In this document: in pieces, positions 1-13,200 of the stretch | Numbering within the stretch: the stretch's first letter is position 1 | Layout: each line of letters begins with the position of its first letter | Assembly: GCA_001566295.1 (NCBI GenBank) | Contig: KQ964254.1 | Coordinates: 1-64,000 of the forward strand | Length of the DNA stretch: 64,000 nt | Direction: 5' to 3' | From: Microdochium bolleyi | Taxonomy: Eukaryota > Ascomycota > Sordariomycetes > Xylariales > Microdochiaceae | Notes under the pieces: model-generated | The model's input: only the letters and a program-made list of their open reading frames with translations | Told to the model about the DNA's origin: nothing | Database searches by the model: none | Made by a program: the position numbers and the translations under genes

Positions 1-100
1 CCACCATCCGCCTGATCGGTGGCCACGCAGCCACGAAGGTATCCATAGTCTCTCGGTCTACATGCTTGCCCCACGCCTGCCCAGGCTTCAGGAACTAGTC

Positions 101-3100
101 TTAGCCACTGCTAGAAGGCCGACTGCCAGTCTTTTGTCCCGATTTTTGGCCTGCCTTCCTGAGCCGGAAGGAGATACCCTCCCACGTGTCGACAAGCACG
201 TGGCTTGCGTCACGCTTTTCCTCCTTCAAGTCCGCATACCATTGCATCGTGGGTCGGTACTGCAGTCTCGCCGTCGAGCAGTTCCGGTCTTTCTTCCGCG
301 CCTCCAATGCCGCTTTGTACATGTCATTAGAGCATTGTGACGGCTTCCTGTTCGCAACACGACGTTCCGCGGCCTGTGAGCGTAGAGGGTGGAAGATGAT
401 CTGTTCCGGTAGAGCGGCATCGGCTGAACACTTCGGGAAGGGCTCGTTGAACAGCTCCGCTCGCGACAGTGTGGCTTTGTTGCGTCCACTGCTGGAACGG
501 GACATGCTCACTTGTACCCAGCCACGGGCCTGCAACGGAACCTCGTAAGGTGGGAGCCAGAACCGGGTTTCCCTGGCCATCAACTCGACCTGCTGGCACG
601 CTACCTCCAGGGGGTGGCCACGCGTGTCCATGTCACGATCGAGCCTGTTGCTCAGCCATACCCGACTGAGGTAGTAGTCCGGAACCTCACCATGCGCTAT
701 TTCCTCCTTGACAAAGTCAACAAGGCGAGCCTGCATATCAATTAGACAGCTGAGGTCCGGTGTGTCAGCGGCATCGCTCTCGGCCAGCGAGTCCCAAATC
801 AGCAGCTCCATGGCTGTGTAGGGCTTCCGTGTATCATGCGCATTTACTGGTCGAAGAACCACTGCCCAAGGACGGCGCTTTTGGGACTGTGCAGGTATGC
901 TAGGGTTCCAGCAGCCGTCGATTGTGTAGAACAGTCCGAGCCACGTATTCATTTTTCTGCCAAAGGGTCGACTGGTACCCGTATACAGCCACCGTTTGAA
1001 AGTGGCCGACGCACCCTTCGGATCGTGGAAATAATCAGCCATTTCCATATCCGAGTATACAACTGGGGTGTCAAACACCGTTGCGAAGCTTCCCCTCAAT
1101 TCATTGTTGACATCTCGAAATCTCCGGATGATTTCATCCGGGTGGTCGCTTTTCAGGACATGGCCGCTAAAAAGAGGCTCCTTGGGTGCAGGTTCAAGGT
1201 CATCTTGACTCTGTTTGACGGCCACAGCCCCTGGGTGTACGTGTTTCCATGCAGCAAGTTGTGCTTGCCGCTGGGCTGCAATGACTTTCTCAGCCTCGAT
1301 CTCCTCGGCATCGGGATCAGCGAGCATGTCTTCCGGATAGTTTGGGATTCTGAACTCCAGGGACCACTGTCCTTGTCTCCGAGGTTGCGAGCCAATCACC
1401 ATGAATCGCCTGTGACGGTCCAGGTTTTGCAAGGACCACCAGAAGAACCAATTTACCAAGCTCTGTTCGTCGCTCGAATGGAGCTGCTGGGGCGCACACG
1501 TCACATGGCGGAGGCTCTCGCTCGTTTGTTCATCTCCGTATTTCTCAGTAAGGGCTTGCCACAGAACAAGAGCCCTTGCCCGGTCCTTGAGCTGCTGCTT
1601 CTGTTTCTCGAGGTCTTCGATGATCTTGTCTGTGAATAGCTCGGATGTATTGTAATTGGCGCCCTGCTCGGTGTGCCGAATCTGTTCCGCTATGACGCTG
1701 TGCATCCAGACCGCGAAGTTGTGCCCGGTGACGAGCATATAACCTGGATTGGCCCCCCAATCGATGAACCATTCGAGAAACTCACACAGACCTGAGGGAT
1801 CTGACAGGACGAAGCTGGGAGTGAGCAAGAAACATCGCCCGTGAGGAAATAATGCTGTGAAGTGGTACTGCGATGAAGCCAGCAACGAGTCTCTGGTCGA
1901 AGGAAATCGGGGTGGATTGATGCTCTCTCCTGAGGCAAGACACCAGAGTGTGCAGCACTTTGCACCGTCCAGCATTGACCATATCTTTGGGAAGCGACGA
2001 ATCCTAGGAGTCAGAATCTCATCAAAGATTACAGCACCAGGTAGCAACTTCAAGTCCTTTTCGAAGCTTTTCCATGCTCCAGGTTGATTGTACAGGTAGA
2101 CCCGACACCCCACTTGCATAGTTCCTATGTAGGAGGTCGTGTCAGTTCTCGACATGGCGAAGCCTACAGATTTTACAACATAACTTACTGAGCCACAGTG
2201 CAACGAATTGACAAAGAAGTTGGTTCTCGGACGAGAAGCACAACATGAAGACCTGGTCGCGCTTCTCTGCAGGATCCCTGGGCCTCAAGACACACGAGTC
2301 AAGGCATAGGATTTCCTTGAAAAGCTTCAAAAGGTTGAGCTGTTGTTCTGAGCTCTCCTGCGGTGCTGGCAGTGGGGTATTTGGCAAGAGCTGAGCGTCT
2401 GCGGGCTTGAAGAGAAGGTACATGAGATCAGAACGAGGTTCGTCCGCAGGGACCATGTCTCCAATGTTGTCCAGCCAGGCCGGTGCGTCAGGTGCAAAGA
2501 TCAGGACAGCAAATTGCGATCGATAGAAGAGCAATGCAGTACCCTCTTGTTTCAAGTTTGCGGCAACATTTGCAAGTTGCGCATCAAGGTCTGGCAGTGC
2601 ACCACGCATGGCCCCGACTTGAGATTGCATCGATACAAGTGTTGGACGCTGAGCGACAAAGTCAGCAATGCTGCATTCTCTATCAAAAGCGATGCCTTTC
2701 GCGTTGCTGAACGTCGTAACCCATGGTTCCGTCACTACCGGGACGCCATCGAAAATGACCTGGATCTCTGCCGACCCACCAGGACCAAAGGAGCACGATT
2801 TCGTGATGGCATTGGACCGTGACCGGGCCTGGTAGGTGCTGAGGCTTAATTTCTTGCCAGGAGGCAGCGGCTGGTCAATATTCATCATGTCTTGCGGGCT
2901 CTCAACCGTCGTGCCCTCGTCGATCCTGGAGCCATCCACTTCCGTAAAGCGAACGGCTTTCTTTGCCCTTTTGGCTGCTGGTGCGACGTTGGAGTCCTTG
3001 GGAGAGATATCTGCATGCTCTTCGCCTGCCGTGGTCTTTGGCTGGGTCGCTGTGACGATGTCTCGGTCGTTCGAAATCAGAAAATGTGCAGGTATTGCCG

Positions 3101-4094
3101 TGACGTTTCGCGGGGCTGTATCTTGTCTTGCTATCCCACGCTTCCTGGCTGTATTCAAAGCCCGGAAAGAATGGAAGTGCTTTGGGTCTCGTGATGGCTC
3201 TGCCATGTTATCTTCCAGTCTTTGTCTTGGGCGACGTTCCCTTTCGCCAGGCATGACAATCTGCGACACGCGACGAGAGCGGATAGCCTTCTTGCCCGTG
3301 AACTTGTCTCGCAAACTAGACGACGGCAAATCGAGCGTGGTGGCTGTCACAGATCCAGAGGGCTTTTGGCGATTCAAATCCGCGCTGGGTTTGGCCGTTG
3401 AGAGCTTCGTCAGGGAAGCCTTCCGATGTTGCGGCCCTGTCACCTTGGCCGCTGTTCCCTGATAACGAGGCACGGATGCGACTGCAGGTCCGCCAGGAGG
3501 CGATTGACATTGCGAGGTCGCACTCGCTTTCGATGTCTTTTGCTTACTGGCCTTGCTCGGTTCGTGGGCACGAGACAGCTGATTGTCGAGCAATCGCTGG
3601 TTATGACTGTCAACCGATGATGATTCGTTCGGGACTGGCGGCAGGCCCTGTCTTGGTCCATGTTCGAAGAGGCCATTATCATCTCCGTCAGAGGCAGATT
3701 CTGTGGCGCCAGAATCAAGTCCACGATCCAGACTTTCGTCACCAATAATCCGTGCAGCACGGACGGCGTCTTCGAAGATTGAGACATTGAACGGTGCTCT
3801 TTTGCCGCCCTCGATCTCGGCCTTTGCTTCCTCCCAACCCTCAAGCACACCCTTGCCAAGATTTTGCAGCGGCTCCCAGGTGCACTGATCCATAGGATAG
3901 TTCTCCCACTGAATTAAGTACTGAGTTGCGTGGGGATCATCCGGGTCTTGCCGTTCTGCAAGAACGGCCTCCACCTCAAACTCATCACCCTCATCCTCGT
4001 CCGATGATGTCGCACGGGACATAACGTCTTCCTCGAACGTGTCCATGGGCTCATACTTGGGGACGAAGAGGCTGTCTTCGTTCGAATCGTGCAT
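101..4094 (-). CDS. Large chromodomain protein, 1309 aa, two exons
   Basis: Coding is complement of 2189-4094 joined to 101-2124. The 64-nt intron 2125-2188 has donor GTAAGT, an AACTGAC branch site and a TAG acceptor, and fuses two long open frames without a frameshift. Residues 39-95 form a chromodomain, and the methyl-lysine cage positions look intact (F39, W63, Y66). Residues about 100-450 are low complexity, rich in Ser, Lys and Arg, as expected of a chromatin-bound linker. The C-terminal half (about 480-1309) is ordered-looking, with hydrophobic stretches and one patch that reads like a SPOC or pseudo-PIN fold. Chromodomains bind methylated histone tails, usually H3K9me, so a nuclear heterochromatin role is likely. 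The architecture of an N-terminal chromodomain, long linker and large C-terminal module recalls the RITS subunit Chp1, but that is inference. The start at 4094 is the first ATG of the frame. The tail beyond residue 480 I do not recognise firmly. Confidence 0.85.
2125..2188 (-). other. Intron joining the two halves of the chromodomain gene
   Basis: Read on the minus strand it starts GTAAGT, has a CTGAC branch site 17-18 nt before the end and finishes ATAG. Removing it makes an AGA codon across the junction and keeps both flanking frames open. Without it the upstream frame stops at 2142. Confidence 0.85.
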
Positions 4095-5010
4095 TGTCGC
4101 AGTGTCAGGTTGTGATGTATCAGCTCCACGAGATGCGAGTCGCTCAAGGGTTGGGCATGGCTGGATTCGCCGTCACAGCATTCTTTCAAGTGAGAAGCGT
4201 GTGCGGAGATGATCGGTGACCAAGTATGTCGAGTTGAGGAAATGCTGGACACACAGTTGTCCTGCGCCGATACGTTCAGTCCTCGGAAGTTTGCGGTCAT
4301 CTGCGCCACGTGCCTCATGAAAGATGATGCCAATACGAGGCGCGCTGACGAGACAATCCGTGCCTCAAACGCGTGCGAGATAGCGCCGGCAGTCTCGCGG
4401 CTGCGCCCGAGTGACCGTTTGTCGATGGCGTCAGGTCCGGTTGTTTGCTGGGACAAGGGGCTTCATCAAAGGTTCTCAGTTGTTTTGGTGATGAGGTCGT
4501 GAGAGGGAAACCGCACAGTGGGTGCACTGTACAACCGTGTGCGGCCAAAGCTCAACACCGTCGGGTTAAGGTATCATGATGCCTTGGAATATGACCTCAA
4601 CCAAAATGCTTCGGTAGGCATCAGGTCTGTAGCACTTCCTCGCCGTGCAAATCGCGCACCAGCACCGAAGCTGGGTAGCATGAAGGCGTCCCATTTTCTA
4701 AACCGATCGGAAGCAAGGTAACAAATACGTGCAGCATACCGAAAACAACCAACTACAAACCGTACGCAGCTTATCAAATAATTCCAGTGAGCTTGCACCG
4801 CGACTCCATGCATACAGAATCAATCAAGAGTATCCACTCGAAGCTGCGCGGCAGGATGATTAGGTGACACCGTGCCGTGTGGCAATCCAGATGATTCGTG
4901 TGATTCGGAAACATGCAGCCTTCCTGATCGACACGAGGATGCTTGCCTAAAATATGCTGTGTGACCAGCCACCAAACGGTCAGACTGAGGTCGCCGTGGA
5001 AGTCAATCTC
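4095..5010. other. Intergenic region, 0.9 kb, no gene seen
   Basis: This lies between the start of the chromodomain gene and the stop of the glycine-zipper gene, both on the minus strand. It should hold the chromodomain promoter and the 3' end of its neighbour. The short open frames here have no start context, domain or splice logic that I could support. Confidence 0.6.
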
Positions 5011-5952
5011 CTAGTGGTAATGGTCTGATGCATCAGAATGACCAGCTGGTAGAGCGCCGGACTTCCGGTCGTCGTATACCCAGTCCTTGACACTCTTCCA
5101 GCTGCCACCATCGTCGTCGACCCGGCGCTCAACCCCGTTCCCGCGACTCCGTGGGCGACCGCTGATCGGATCACGATCTCGCCAGTCTCCAGAGCCTCGA
5201 CCGTCACCACGACTTCTGGGTCTAACTATAACCTCTTGTCTCTCGATGACTCGGTTCGCCGCCAGTCTGTGCCGCTCCCACTCAGACTCCTGTCGCTTCT
5301 CCCGGTCACGGTTGTTCTCGAGTCTCTTCTCAAACGCGTTAGCACCCAGTGCGCCTACAGCAGCCCCGACCACGGTCCCGATCATCTGGTTGCGCTTATA
5401 ATCAGGATCTTCGTGGTGTTGGCGGCTGTTCTGCTTGCCGGTCAGCTCTACAGCTTCTCGGGCTGCTAGTCCACCGACCAGCGCGCCCAGAACGCTGATG
5501 CCCAAGCCGGTAGTCGAGTTACTGAAGTTGTCATTGACGAAATGCTTCGCCCTGTCTACAGGACTCCTTGCACCGTCATCGTCAGAGTACTTGCTGCCAC
5601 TGTCGCGGCGGTCGCGGCGGTCGCGGCGAGCTCTCTGTGGTGATCGCGTCCTGTGATACCGATCGTCTGCAGGCGGCATGGACCTAGGCCGGGCTTGCGA
5701 CCTGGGAACATCGAGCTGGCCAGATCTCGCCACGACGCCATAATGCGGACCCTTTTGCTCGCCCTGCGAGGGCGTGTAGGCATACACCGGAGCGGACGGC
5801 ATCGCTACAGGAGGTACATCATTGTCCTCCATGCGGATAGTGTGAGGGTATGGCGGGGCAGGCTCGTGAGAATATGCGAGGTCTGCTGAGCGGTCCCTCT
5901 GCCGGCGGCTGGGACGGTCTCTACGATCATATTCATCGTCGTAGCGAGACAT
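5011..5952 (-). CDS. Glycine-zipper (2TM-like) hypothetical protein, 313 aa
   Basis: This is a single exon. I chose the ATG at 5952, which has an A at -3 and opens MSRYDDEYDRR; the frame extends further upstream but that part is composition-poor. Residues 1-135 are Arg/Asp/Pro-rich and disordered. Residues about 145-215 carry two Gly/Ala-rich hydrophobic stretches (GISVLGALVGGLAA and GTVVGAAVGALGANAF) separated by a charged loop, the pattern of a glycine-zipper 2TM domain. The C-terminal third is again basic and disordered. Such proteins are common and poorly studied in filamentous fungi. Membrane association is possible, but the stretches could also be a packed helical hairpin. No enzymatic motif is visible. 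Confidence 0.75.
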   Translation of the reverse strand: MSRYDDEYDRRDRPSRRQRDRSADLAYSHEPAPPYPHTIRMEDNDVPPVAMPSAPVYAYTPSQGEQKGPHYGVVARSGQLDVPRSQARPRSMPPADDRYHRTRSPQRARRDRRDRRDSGSKYSDDDGARSPVDRAKHFVNDNFSNSTTGLGISVLGALVGGLAAREAVELTGKQNSRQHHEDPDYKRNQMIGTVVGAAVGALGANAFEKRLENNRDREKRQESEWERHRLAANRVIERQEVIVRPRSRGDGRGSGDWRDRDPISGRPRSRGNGVERRVDDDGGSWKSVKDWVYDDRKSGALPAGHSDASDHYH

Positions 5953-6958
5953 CTTGCCGACAGGAAAAGTCTGCCGAGACTCCTTGTCCGTGAAGAACTG
6001 GCTGCTCTGATTCGCCAATACTTGGCAACAGGCCGTAGACTGTTTTGGAAGCTCTGCCGCAGATGGAATGTGCGTGGTAGCAGATCGAATACTGAGTGGG
6101 TGGTGGAAGTGGGATGTTTGGTGTCGCAGTGTGAGGGCAGCGATCATGTTCGTATTTCTTCAGGCAGCATGCGGCGTGGTCAGCTGAACATCAGCTCGTC
6201 TTGTTCCAAAGGAGACCTTCGGCTTCCACTTGAGCCGCAGCCCAACTTCATTGGCAGACTGAGGACGCAGTGTGTGGTGGCAATCTAGAGCGATGCTCTG
6301 CTGCACATCTCCACAATACTTGACTCCTGGAACCACTCTTCAAGCCTTTGGTTCGTGCAGTTCGTCGAGGTTGCCTACCTGCGGGAGCGTGAGGGGAACA
6401 CTTGCGATGTCTAGGTGCACAAGAGGCACTCCAAGGCGCAGGGTGTTCCAGTCCTGTTGGAAGCGTCGCTACATTGTGAGGCACGGTAACATGTCGCCGA
6501 TGAACGAAGATACAAAGGCGCATGCATCAAGCTTGATTGCACTTCTCTAGCAACTGTAGGCACGATGGCTGCATGCAACATCGGACGACCAGCGAGCAAG
6601 GACCTATTCATGGATCCAATGATCAGAAGCGTCAGCAGCTCGTCGCTGATGCCACAGCGGTACTGGGCCAGGGAGCCCGAGGACCATACGTCAGAGGGGG
6701 TCGGCTTGGGTCGGGTGCTTGGACACTGCGCCACATCTCGCCCTACTGTGGATACGAGAAGCACTGTGAAAACACGGTACATCCATGGGGTCCACCACAG
6801 TGCTTAAGCCACCTTCCAGCAATGGCCGGGCTTGTTTTATCCGAGCGCTATGCGGCTGCCTTCCCAAGCTGTCCAGTCCCGTCTCCTCTTGCAGCTCTCC
6901 CTCCACCAAAGACATCATCAAAGGCGACGCCCTGCATTGGGAATCCATTGCCGCAGCC
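5953..6958. other. Divergent intergenic region, 1.0 kb
   Basis: This is the shared upstream region of the glycine-zipper gene (-) and the V-ATPase gene (+). It should contain both promoters and leaders. Several overlapping open frames of 75-125 codons occur on both strands, but none shows domain content, and they do not splice into the neighbours. I see no repeat or RNA gene. Confidence 0.6.
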
Positions 6959-9822
6959 ATGGCGCCATCTCAGCAGTCCATGTTCCGCTCGGCGGACATG
7001 AGCTTGGTGCAGCTCTACATCTCGAACGAAATCGGCAGGGAATGTGTCAACGCCCTGGGCGAGCTTGGCCTCGTCCAGTTTCGCGATGTACGTGCTCCAT
7101 CCTCGCATCAAACTTCGGCTTGCGACCACCGCGGCGTGTACTGACCTCGACACAACAGCTCAATAAGAGCGTGAGCGCTTTCCAGCGGACATTCACCCAG
7201 GAGATACGACGCCTCGACAATGTCGAGCGCCAGCTGCGTAAGCACCATCTCGACCAAGACCTCGCGCTCTTCAACACTTGCTGATGATTGACACCAAACA
7301 GGCTATTTCCATGCACAGATGGACAAGTCCAGCATTCCTGTCCGCAAATTCGACCTTGACAACGAGACGCTGCCTCCCCCAACTACCACCGAGATCGACG
7401 AGCTCGCCGAACGCAGCCAGAGCCTCGAGCAGCGCATCTTTCAACTCAACGACAGCTACGAGACCCTCAAGAAGAGAGAGGTCGAGTTGACAGAGTGGCG
7501 CTGGGTACTCCGCGAGGCCGGTGGCTTCTTCGATCGTGCCCACGGAAACGTCGAGGAGATCCGCGCTTCCACCGAGGAGGACGATGCGCCCTTGCTTCGC
7601 GATGTCGAGCAACACAGCCAGGCTCCCGACGCTGAGCGCTCCTTCTCGGGCATGAACATTGGTTTCGTCGCCGGTGTCATCCCGCGAGACCGCGTCGCTG
7701 CATTCGAGCGCATCCTGTGGCGAACGCTGCGTGGCAATTTGTACATGAACCAGTCCGAGATCCCCGAACCTCTGGCCAACCCGTCCACGAACGAGACCGT
7801 CAACAAGAATGTCTTCGTGATCTTTGCTCACGGCAAGGAGATCCTGGCCAAGATCCGCAAAATCTCCGAGTCGATGGGCGCTGAGATTTACACTGTCGAC
7901 GAGAACTCAGACTTGCGCCGGGATCAGGTCCACGAGGTCAACGCTCGCCTCAATGACGTGCAGAACGTGCTTCAGAATACTCAGCAGACTCTTGAAGCGG
8001 AGCTCACTCAGATCGCGCAGTCTCTATCTGCCTGGATGATCCTCATCACCAAAGAAAAAGCCGCCTACCAGACTCTGAATCTGTTCTCCTTCGACCGACA
8101 GCGTCGTACCTTGATCGCGGAAGCTTGGGTCCCGAAGAATGACCTGTCTAGGATTCGTACAGTTCTTCAAGATGTCACGAACCAAGCTGGGCTTTCTGTA
8201 CCGTCAATCATCAACGAGATCAAGACGAACAAGACTCCTCCCACGTATCTGAAGACCAACAAGTTCACTGAGGCATTCCAGACGATCATCAACGCCTACG
8301 GAACAGCCTCATACCAGGAAGTCAATCCCGCTCTTCCAGCCATCGTCACTTTCCCGTTCCTGTTCGCAGTCATGTTTGGTGATCTCGGCCACGCTGTCAT
8401 CATGCTCAGTTCAGCTTTGGCCATGATCTACTGGGAGAAGCCCCTGAAGAAGGTCACCTTTGAGCTCTTCGCCATGATCTACTATGGTCGTTACATCGCT
8501 CTGGTTATGTCTATCTTCTCGGTCTTCACTGGCCTGATCTACAATGACGTTTTCTCCAAGTCCCTCACTCTTTTCGAGACCAGTTGGGAGTGGGTTGTTC
8601 CCGATGGCTGGTCAGAGCACCAGCCACTCTTTGCCCAGCCCAAAGAAGGTTATAGGTACCCCTTCGGCCTCGACTGGACGTGGCACGGCACTGAGAATGC
8701 TCTCCTGTTCTCCAACAGCTACAAGATGAAGATGTCCATCATCCTGGGCTGGGCCCACATGACCTACTCGCTCTGTCTGTCGTACTTCAACGCTCGCCAC
8801 CATAAGAAACCGATTGACATCTGGGGCAACTTCATCCCCGGCATGATCTTCTTCCAATCCATCTTCGGCTACCTGGTCCTCTGCATTATCTACAAGTGGT
8901 CCGTGGATTGGCTCGGCACTGGTCGCCAGCCTCCGGGACTTCTCAACATGTTGATCTACATGTTCCTCCAGCCCGGTACTCTCGATGTCCAGTTCTATAG
9001 CGGCCAGGCCGGCGTGCAGACATGCCTCCTCCTCTTGGCGTTCTCTCAAGTCCCGGTCATGCTGTTCCTCAAGCCGTTCTATCTCCGCTGGGAGCATAAC
9101 AAGACCCGCGGCCGTGGCTACAGAGGCATTGGCGAGCCTTCGCGCGTCTCCGCTGTTGATGACGAAGACGATGGCCATGCCAACGGACGCATCAGTATTG
9201 ACACAGATGGTGGCGACGGCGTTGCCCTGCTCGGGCACAATGGTGGCGCTGACGACGACGACGACGAAGAAGGCGATGGCCACCACAAAGAGTTCGAGTT
9301 CAGCGAAGAGATGATCCACCAGGTCATTCATACTATCGGTATGTATCTTCACCATAAAGCAGCGCTTTTCACTTTGCTAACGACTTTCTGATGCAGAATT
9401 CTGTCTCAACTGTGTGTCTCACACGGCTTCCTACCTGCGTCTCTGGGCTTTGTCGCTTGCCCACCAACAGCTCAGCATTGTGCTGTGGGACATGACTCTG
9501 AAGACCGGACTCGTTCCTGGTGGCGTTGCTGGCGCCATCTACCTCGTGATTGTCTTCTACATGTGGTTCTTCTTGTCTTGCGCAATTCTAATTGCTATGG
9601 AAGGATGCAGTGCCATGGTAAGCTATACCCAGCCGACGAAGCTATATATACTATTGCATCATTTTGGACAGGTCACTGACAGTAGCACAGTTGCACTCTC
9701 TGCGTTTGCAATGGGTCGAGGCGCAGTCCAAGTATGCCCATTTCGAGGGCCACATGTTCGCTCCGCTCTCCTTCGCGACATTGCTGGAGGAAGACGAGGG
9801 CTTGGCTGAGTTCCGGGGTTGA
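6959..9822 (+). CDS. vph1: Vacuolar H+-ATPase V0 subunit a, 865 aa, five exons
   Basis: Exons are 6959-7087, 7159-7237, 7302-9338, 9397-9617 and 9691-9822, with four introns of 58-73 nt; the frame closes at TGA. The product is the large membrane subunit a of the V-ATPase V0 sector, which forms the proton half-channels and anchors the stator. The N-terminal half (to about residue 400) is the cytosolic arm, opening SLVQLYISNEIGRE as in Vph1/Stv1. The C-terminal half has about eight membrane helices. The stretch SYLRLWALSLAHQQLS contains the essential membrane Arg. An acidic Asp/Glu loop lies before the last helices. Length matches the usual 840-890 aa. It acts on vacuoles and related acidic organelles. 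With a single gene in view I cannot tell whether a second isoform exists elsewhere. Confidence 0.95.
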
Positions 9823-10200
9823 TTTATGAAAGGTGGTATCTCTGGTGGTTATCCACAGTGTTCTGTAGAATTAGATATGCAATCATTGGGTGTAAATACC
9901 AATATAGTACAGAAATATCGTGTCTTCAAGTGACTTAGTCTTTCGGTATTCTTTGAATCCAGAGTTTCGGAAAGATCCACGGGCTGTCGTGGTTGTACTG
10001 TATGAAGTCAATGTGAGTACTGTGGCACAAGTGGGGCCGTTCCAGGAGCTTCACGGGACCATTCCCTGGAGCTTGAACTGGACGCGTTGACATTTCGGAG
10101 CTTCACATCACGAACACGGCCGCCTTACAACATCTTTCAGCCAGCTTTGCGCCTTTGCCGCCAAGGATGCAAAGCTGATACGCCTGGCTCGACGGCGACC
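9823..10200. other. Tandem intergenic region, V-ATPase to dynactin
   Basis: These 378 bp hold the V-ATPase 3' end (AT-rich just after the stop) and the dynactin leader. An upstream ATG at 10087 is in frame with the dynactin gene and would add 38 residues before the CAP-Gly domain. I treat it as leader because conserved sequence starts at 10201. Confidence 0.55.
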
Positions 10201-13200
10201 ATGTCAGACCTTCAGGTCGGACAAACTGTCCGGCTCAACGATGGGCGTACCGCGGTAGTCCGCTTCGTCGGACCGACCCTTTTCGCACCGAGCGAATGGG
10301 TAGGAGTCGAGCTTGACGACGACACTGGCAAAAACGATGGAGCAGTTCAAGGCGAGCGGTACTTCGACTGCCCGCCGGGCAGAGGCATGTTCATACGGCC
10401 GACCGCTGTGGCTTCGATCCAGGCGGCACCTGTGGCTGCCAAGGCGGTGCCCGCCCGGAAACCATCACGAGCGAGCAGTGTCGTGCCCGGGAGTGGCCGA
10501 CAGAGTGCGGTGAACGACCCGTCCATGAACAAGAGGATGAGCTTGAACGCTCCCAGTCCCAGCCCAGTACCTCGGACATCGCGGCCATCAAGCATAGCCA
10601 GGGTGAGTCTTACCTGCTACAGGACAACCAGCGTCAGGTCTCCACGTCATTCGGAGCTGCTAACACAAAGCGTAGAGTCCCACCAAGTCTCCCACGAAAC
10701 AACTTACCTCGACAGCAACATCAAGTGCAGCAACCTCTAGAACCGGCACACCGGCAAACGCACGTGTATCCTCTATTGGTACGAAGCCAGCGCGACCATC
10801 GACGATAGGCTCACGGATGTCTATGGGCCCGCCTGCTCTTCCAGCTTCTAGTGTGACTCGGAAACCATCGATAACAGGATCTGCGCCGAGGGTAACACCC
10901 AGTGTGACAAGACCGGCGGCGGGCCGGATCTCAAGTGTCGGCGGGCGTGGGGGACTGTCACGCCCTGTAGGCAGCCGTGTGACATCGGGAGGATCAGGAT
11001 CGGGAACTGAAGGTCCATCGGGCAAGAGTGACAGTGAAGCAACGAATAGTCCCGTCCGCACTCGGACTAAGGCTCTGGAGAAAGCAACGACAAAGGCTAC
11101 GGCTTCCACCACGGGCACAACTAGAACCTCTGCAGCGGCGACAGCCACCAACACGTCACGGCCGGGACAAAGTACTGCGGCAAGCAGGGAGAACGAGGAC
11201 CTGAAAGCCAAGCTCAAGGTGCTTGAGCGGAAGCGACTGGAGGACCGCGAGAAAATTCAGGCACTTGAGAAGGCGCAGGAGCGAGGCGACAAGTTCGAGA
11301 CTATCAACAAGAAGATTGAGGCCAAGTTCCAGAGCACGAATCAGGAAAATGTCGACATGCGGAAACAGCTCAAGGAAGCACTGGCACAATTGGAGCAGAT
11401 CGAGTCGCTCCAGGCCGAGCACGACTCCATCATGGAGCTAGCGACTCTCGATCGCGAAATGGCAGAGGAGACCGCCGAAGTTCTCAAGGTCGAACTGGAA
11501 GCGCTGAAGCAGAAGACCGAGGAACTCGAGCTGGAGGTCGAGATCCTGCGGGAGGAGAACGAGGAATATTCCCAGGGGATGACACCGGAAGAACGAACAA
11601 GCACCAGCTGGCTCCAGCTTGAGCGCACAAATGAGCGCCTGCGGGAAGCTTTGATCAGGTTACGAGACTTGACTCGGCAGCAAGACGAAGAACAACGAGC
11701 CCAAATCAAAGAGTTGCAGAGCGACCTGGAGGAATTTGAAGCTGTCAAAGAACAATACGAGATCGCGAAAGAGACGGTATTGGAACTGGAAACACGCGCA
11801 GAAGATCTCCGCCAACAACTAGACGACAACCTCGGCGCTGAAGCAATGATTGAGCAACTCAGCTACGAGAAGCTTGGCCAGACTGAGCAGATCAACGAGC
11901 TGAAAGCTGTCATTGAGGATCTTGAGGCTCTCAAGGAGATCAACGACGAGCTTGAGATCAACCACGTCCAGCATGAGCGAGAGATGCAGGATGACCTGGA
12001 CTTCAAAGACAGTATTATTGCTGAGCAACTCCGACGCTCGGCACAGCAGGACGAAACTCTGGAGGATCTCGAGTACACTCTTTCACGATTCCGTGAGCTG
12101 GTGACCAATCTTCAGACAGATCTGGAAGATATGAGAGCTTCGCATGCCGTCAATGAAGCTGAGTCTGAGCAGATCAACAGCAAGACCCGAGCCATGATGG
12201 ATCTGAACCAGAAACTCCGGATATCGGCCGAGAAGACGCAGCTCAAGACGATCGACCTGGAGCTCCAGCGCATGAACGCCCAGGAATCACAGCAGCACCT
12301 GCAGATCGTCAAGCTATTCTTGCCGGAGACCTTTGATGAAGACAGAGACTCCGTGCTTGCTCTGCTCCGCTTCAAGCGCTTGGCATTCAAGGCAGGCTTG
12401 CTCCATGGCTTCATCAAAGATCGCGTCAACGGTCAGACTCAGCCTGGGCACGAGGACGATGTCTTCGCCGGTTGCGATGCTATGGACAAGCTCACCTGGG
12501 TCTCTTCTATGTGCAACCGTTTTGTCAATGCCATCAGCCACTGCTCGCTTGAGGAGTTTGCCAAGTATGAAGGCGCGCTCTATGAGCTTGAGCCTGTCGA
12601 AAGGGCATTGAACGGTTGGATCGACGGTCTCAAGCACAATGAGCTCAAGGAACAGCAGTGCGCCAATGAATTGCAACGCACTGTCGCCCTGATGACACAC
12701 CTAGGCGAAGTGCATATTTCTGAAGGCTTGGAAAGCTTCGCCGATGAGGTGCAGATGAGGACATCCATGATGCACAGCCATCTCGAGAGTGCTTCTACAG
12801 TCATGTCTGTGGTCAAGGATCTCGTGGCGCGCACTGTTCCGGCCGCTGGCGAGGACGATGAGCTTGCTGATCATTTCAATAAGAAGTCCGACGCTGTCGT
12901 CACCCTCACACGCAGTGCCAAGGTGGTGGTCTCGAAGGCCCTCCGGTCACTTGAAGACCTGCAGGCACGGTCTCTGTGCCTGACGCCAGAGACCGCCGAG
13001 GTCTTTGAGCAGTGCGAGTCTGCTAGTCAGGAGCTGGCCGAGATGTCGCGGGTGATGGGCAGTGATCTGCACGCTCTGCTAACCGAGGAAGGACGCACGG
13101 AGCCGGCCACATACGCGGATGTGCAGTCCACGATCTCCAAGACTGCCATGCAAAAGTTCTCGTCTAGCGAGTCCGACATCTTCTCAACATACTTGTCAAA

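Noticed and set aside
836..1639. 267-codon plus-strand frame antisense to the chromodomain gene
   Set aside because: It lies wholly opposite a long conserved-looking exon; antisense frames this long arise by codon bias.
2125..2203. Apparent frameshift between two long chromodomain-gene frames
   Set aside because: A consensus 64-nt intron explains it fully.
8612..9355. 247-codon frame antisense to the V-ATPase gene
   Set aside because: Shadow of a conserved exon; the Val/Asp-rich composition mirrors the sense codons.
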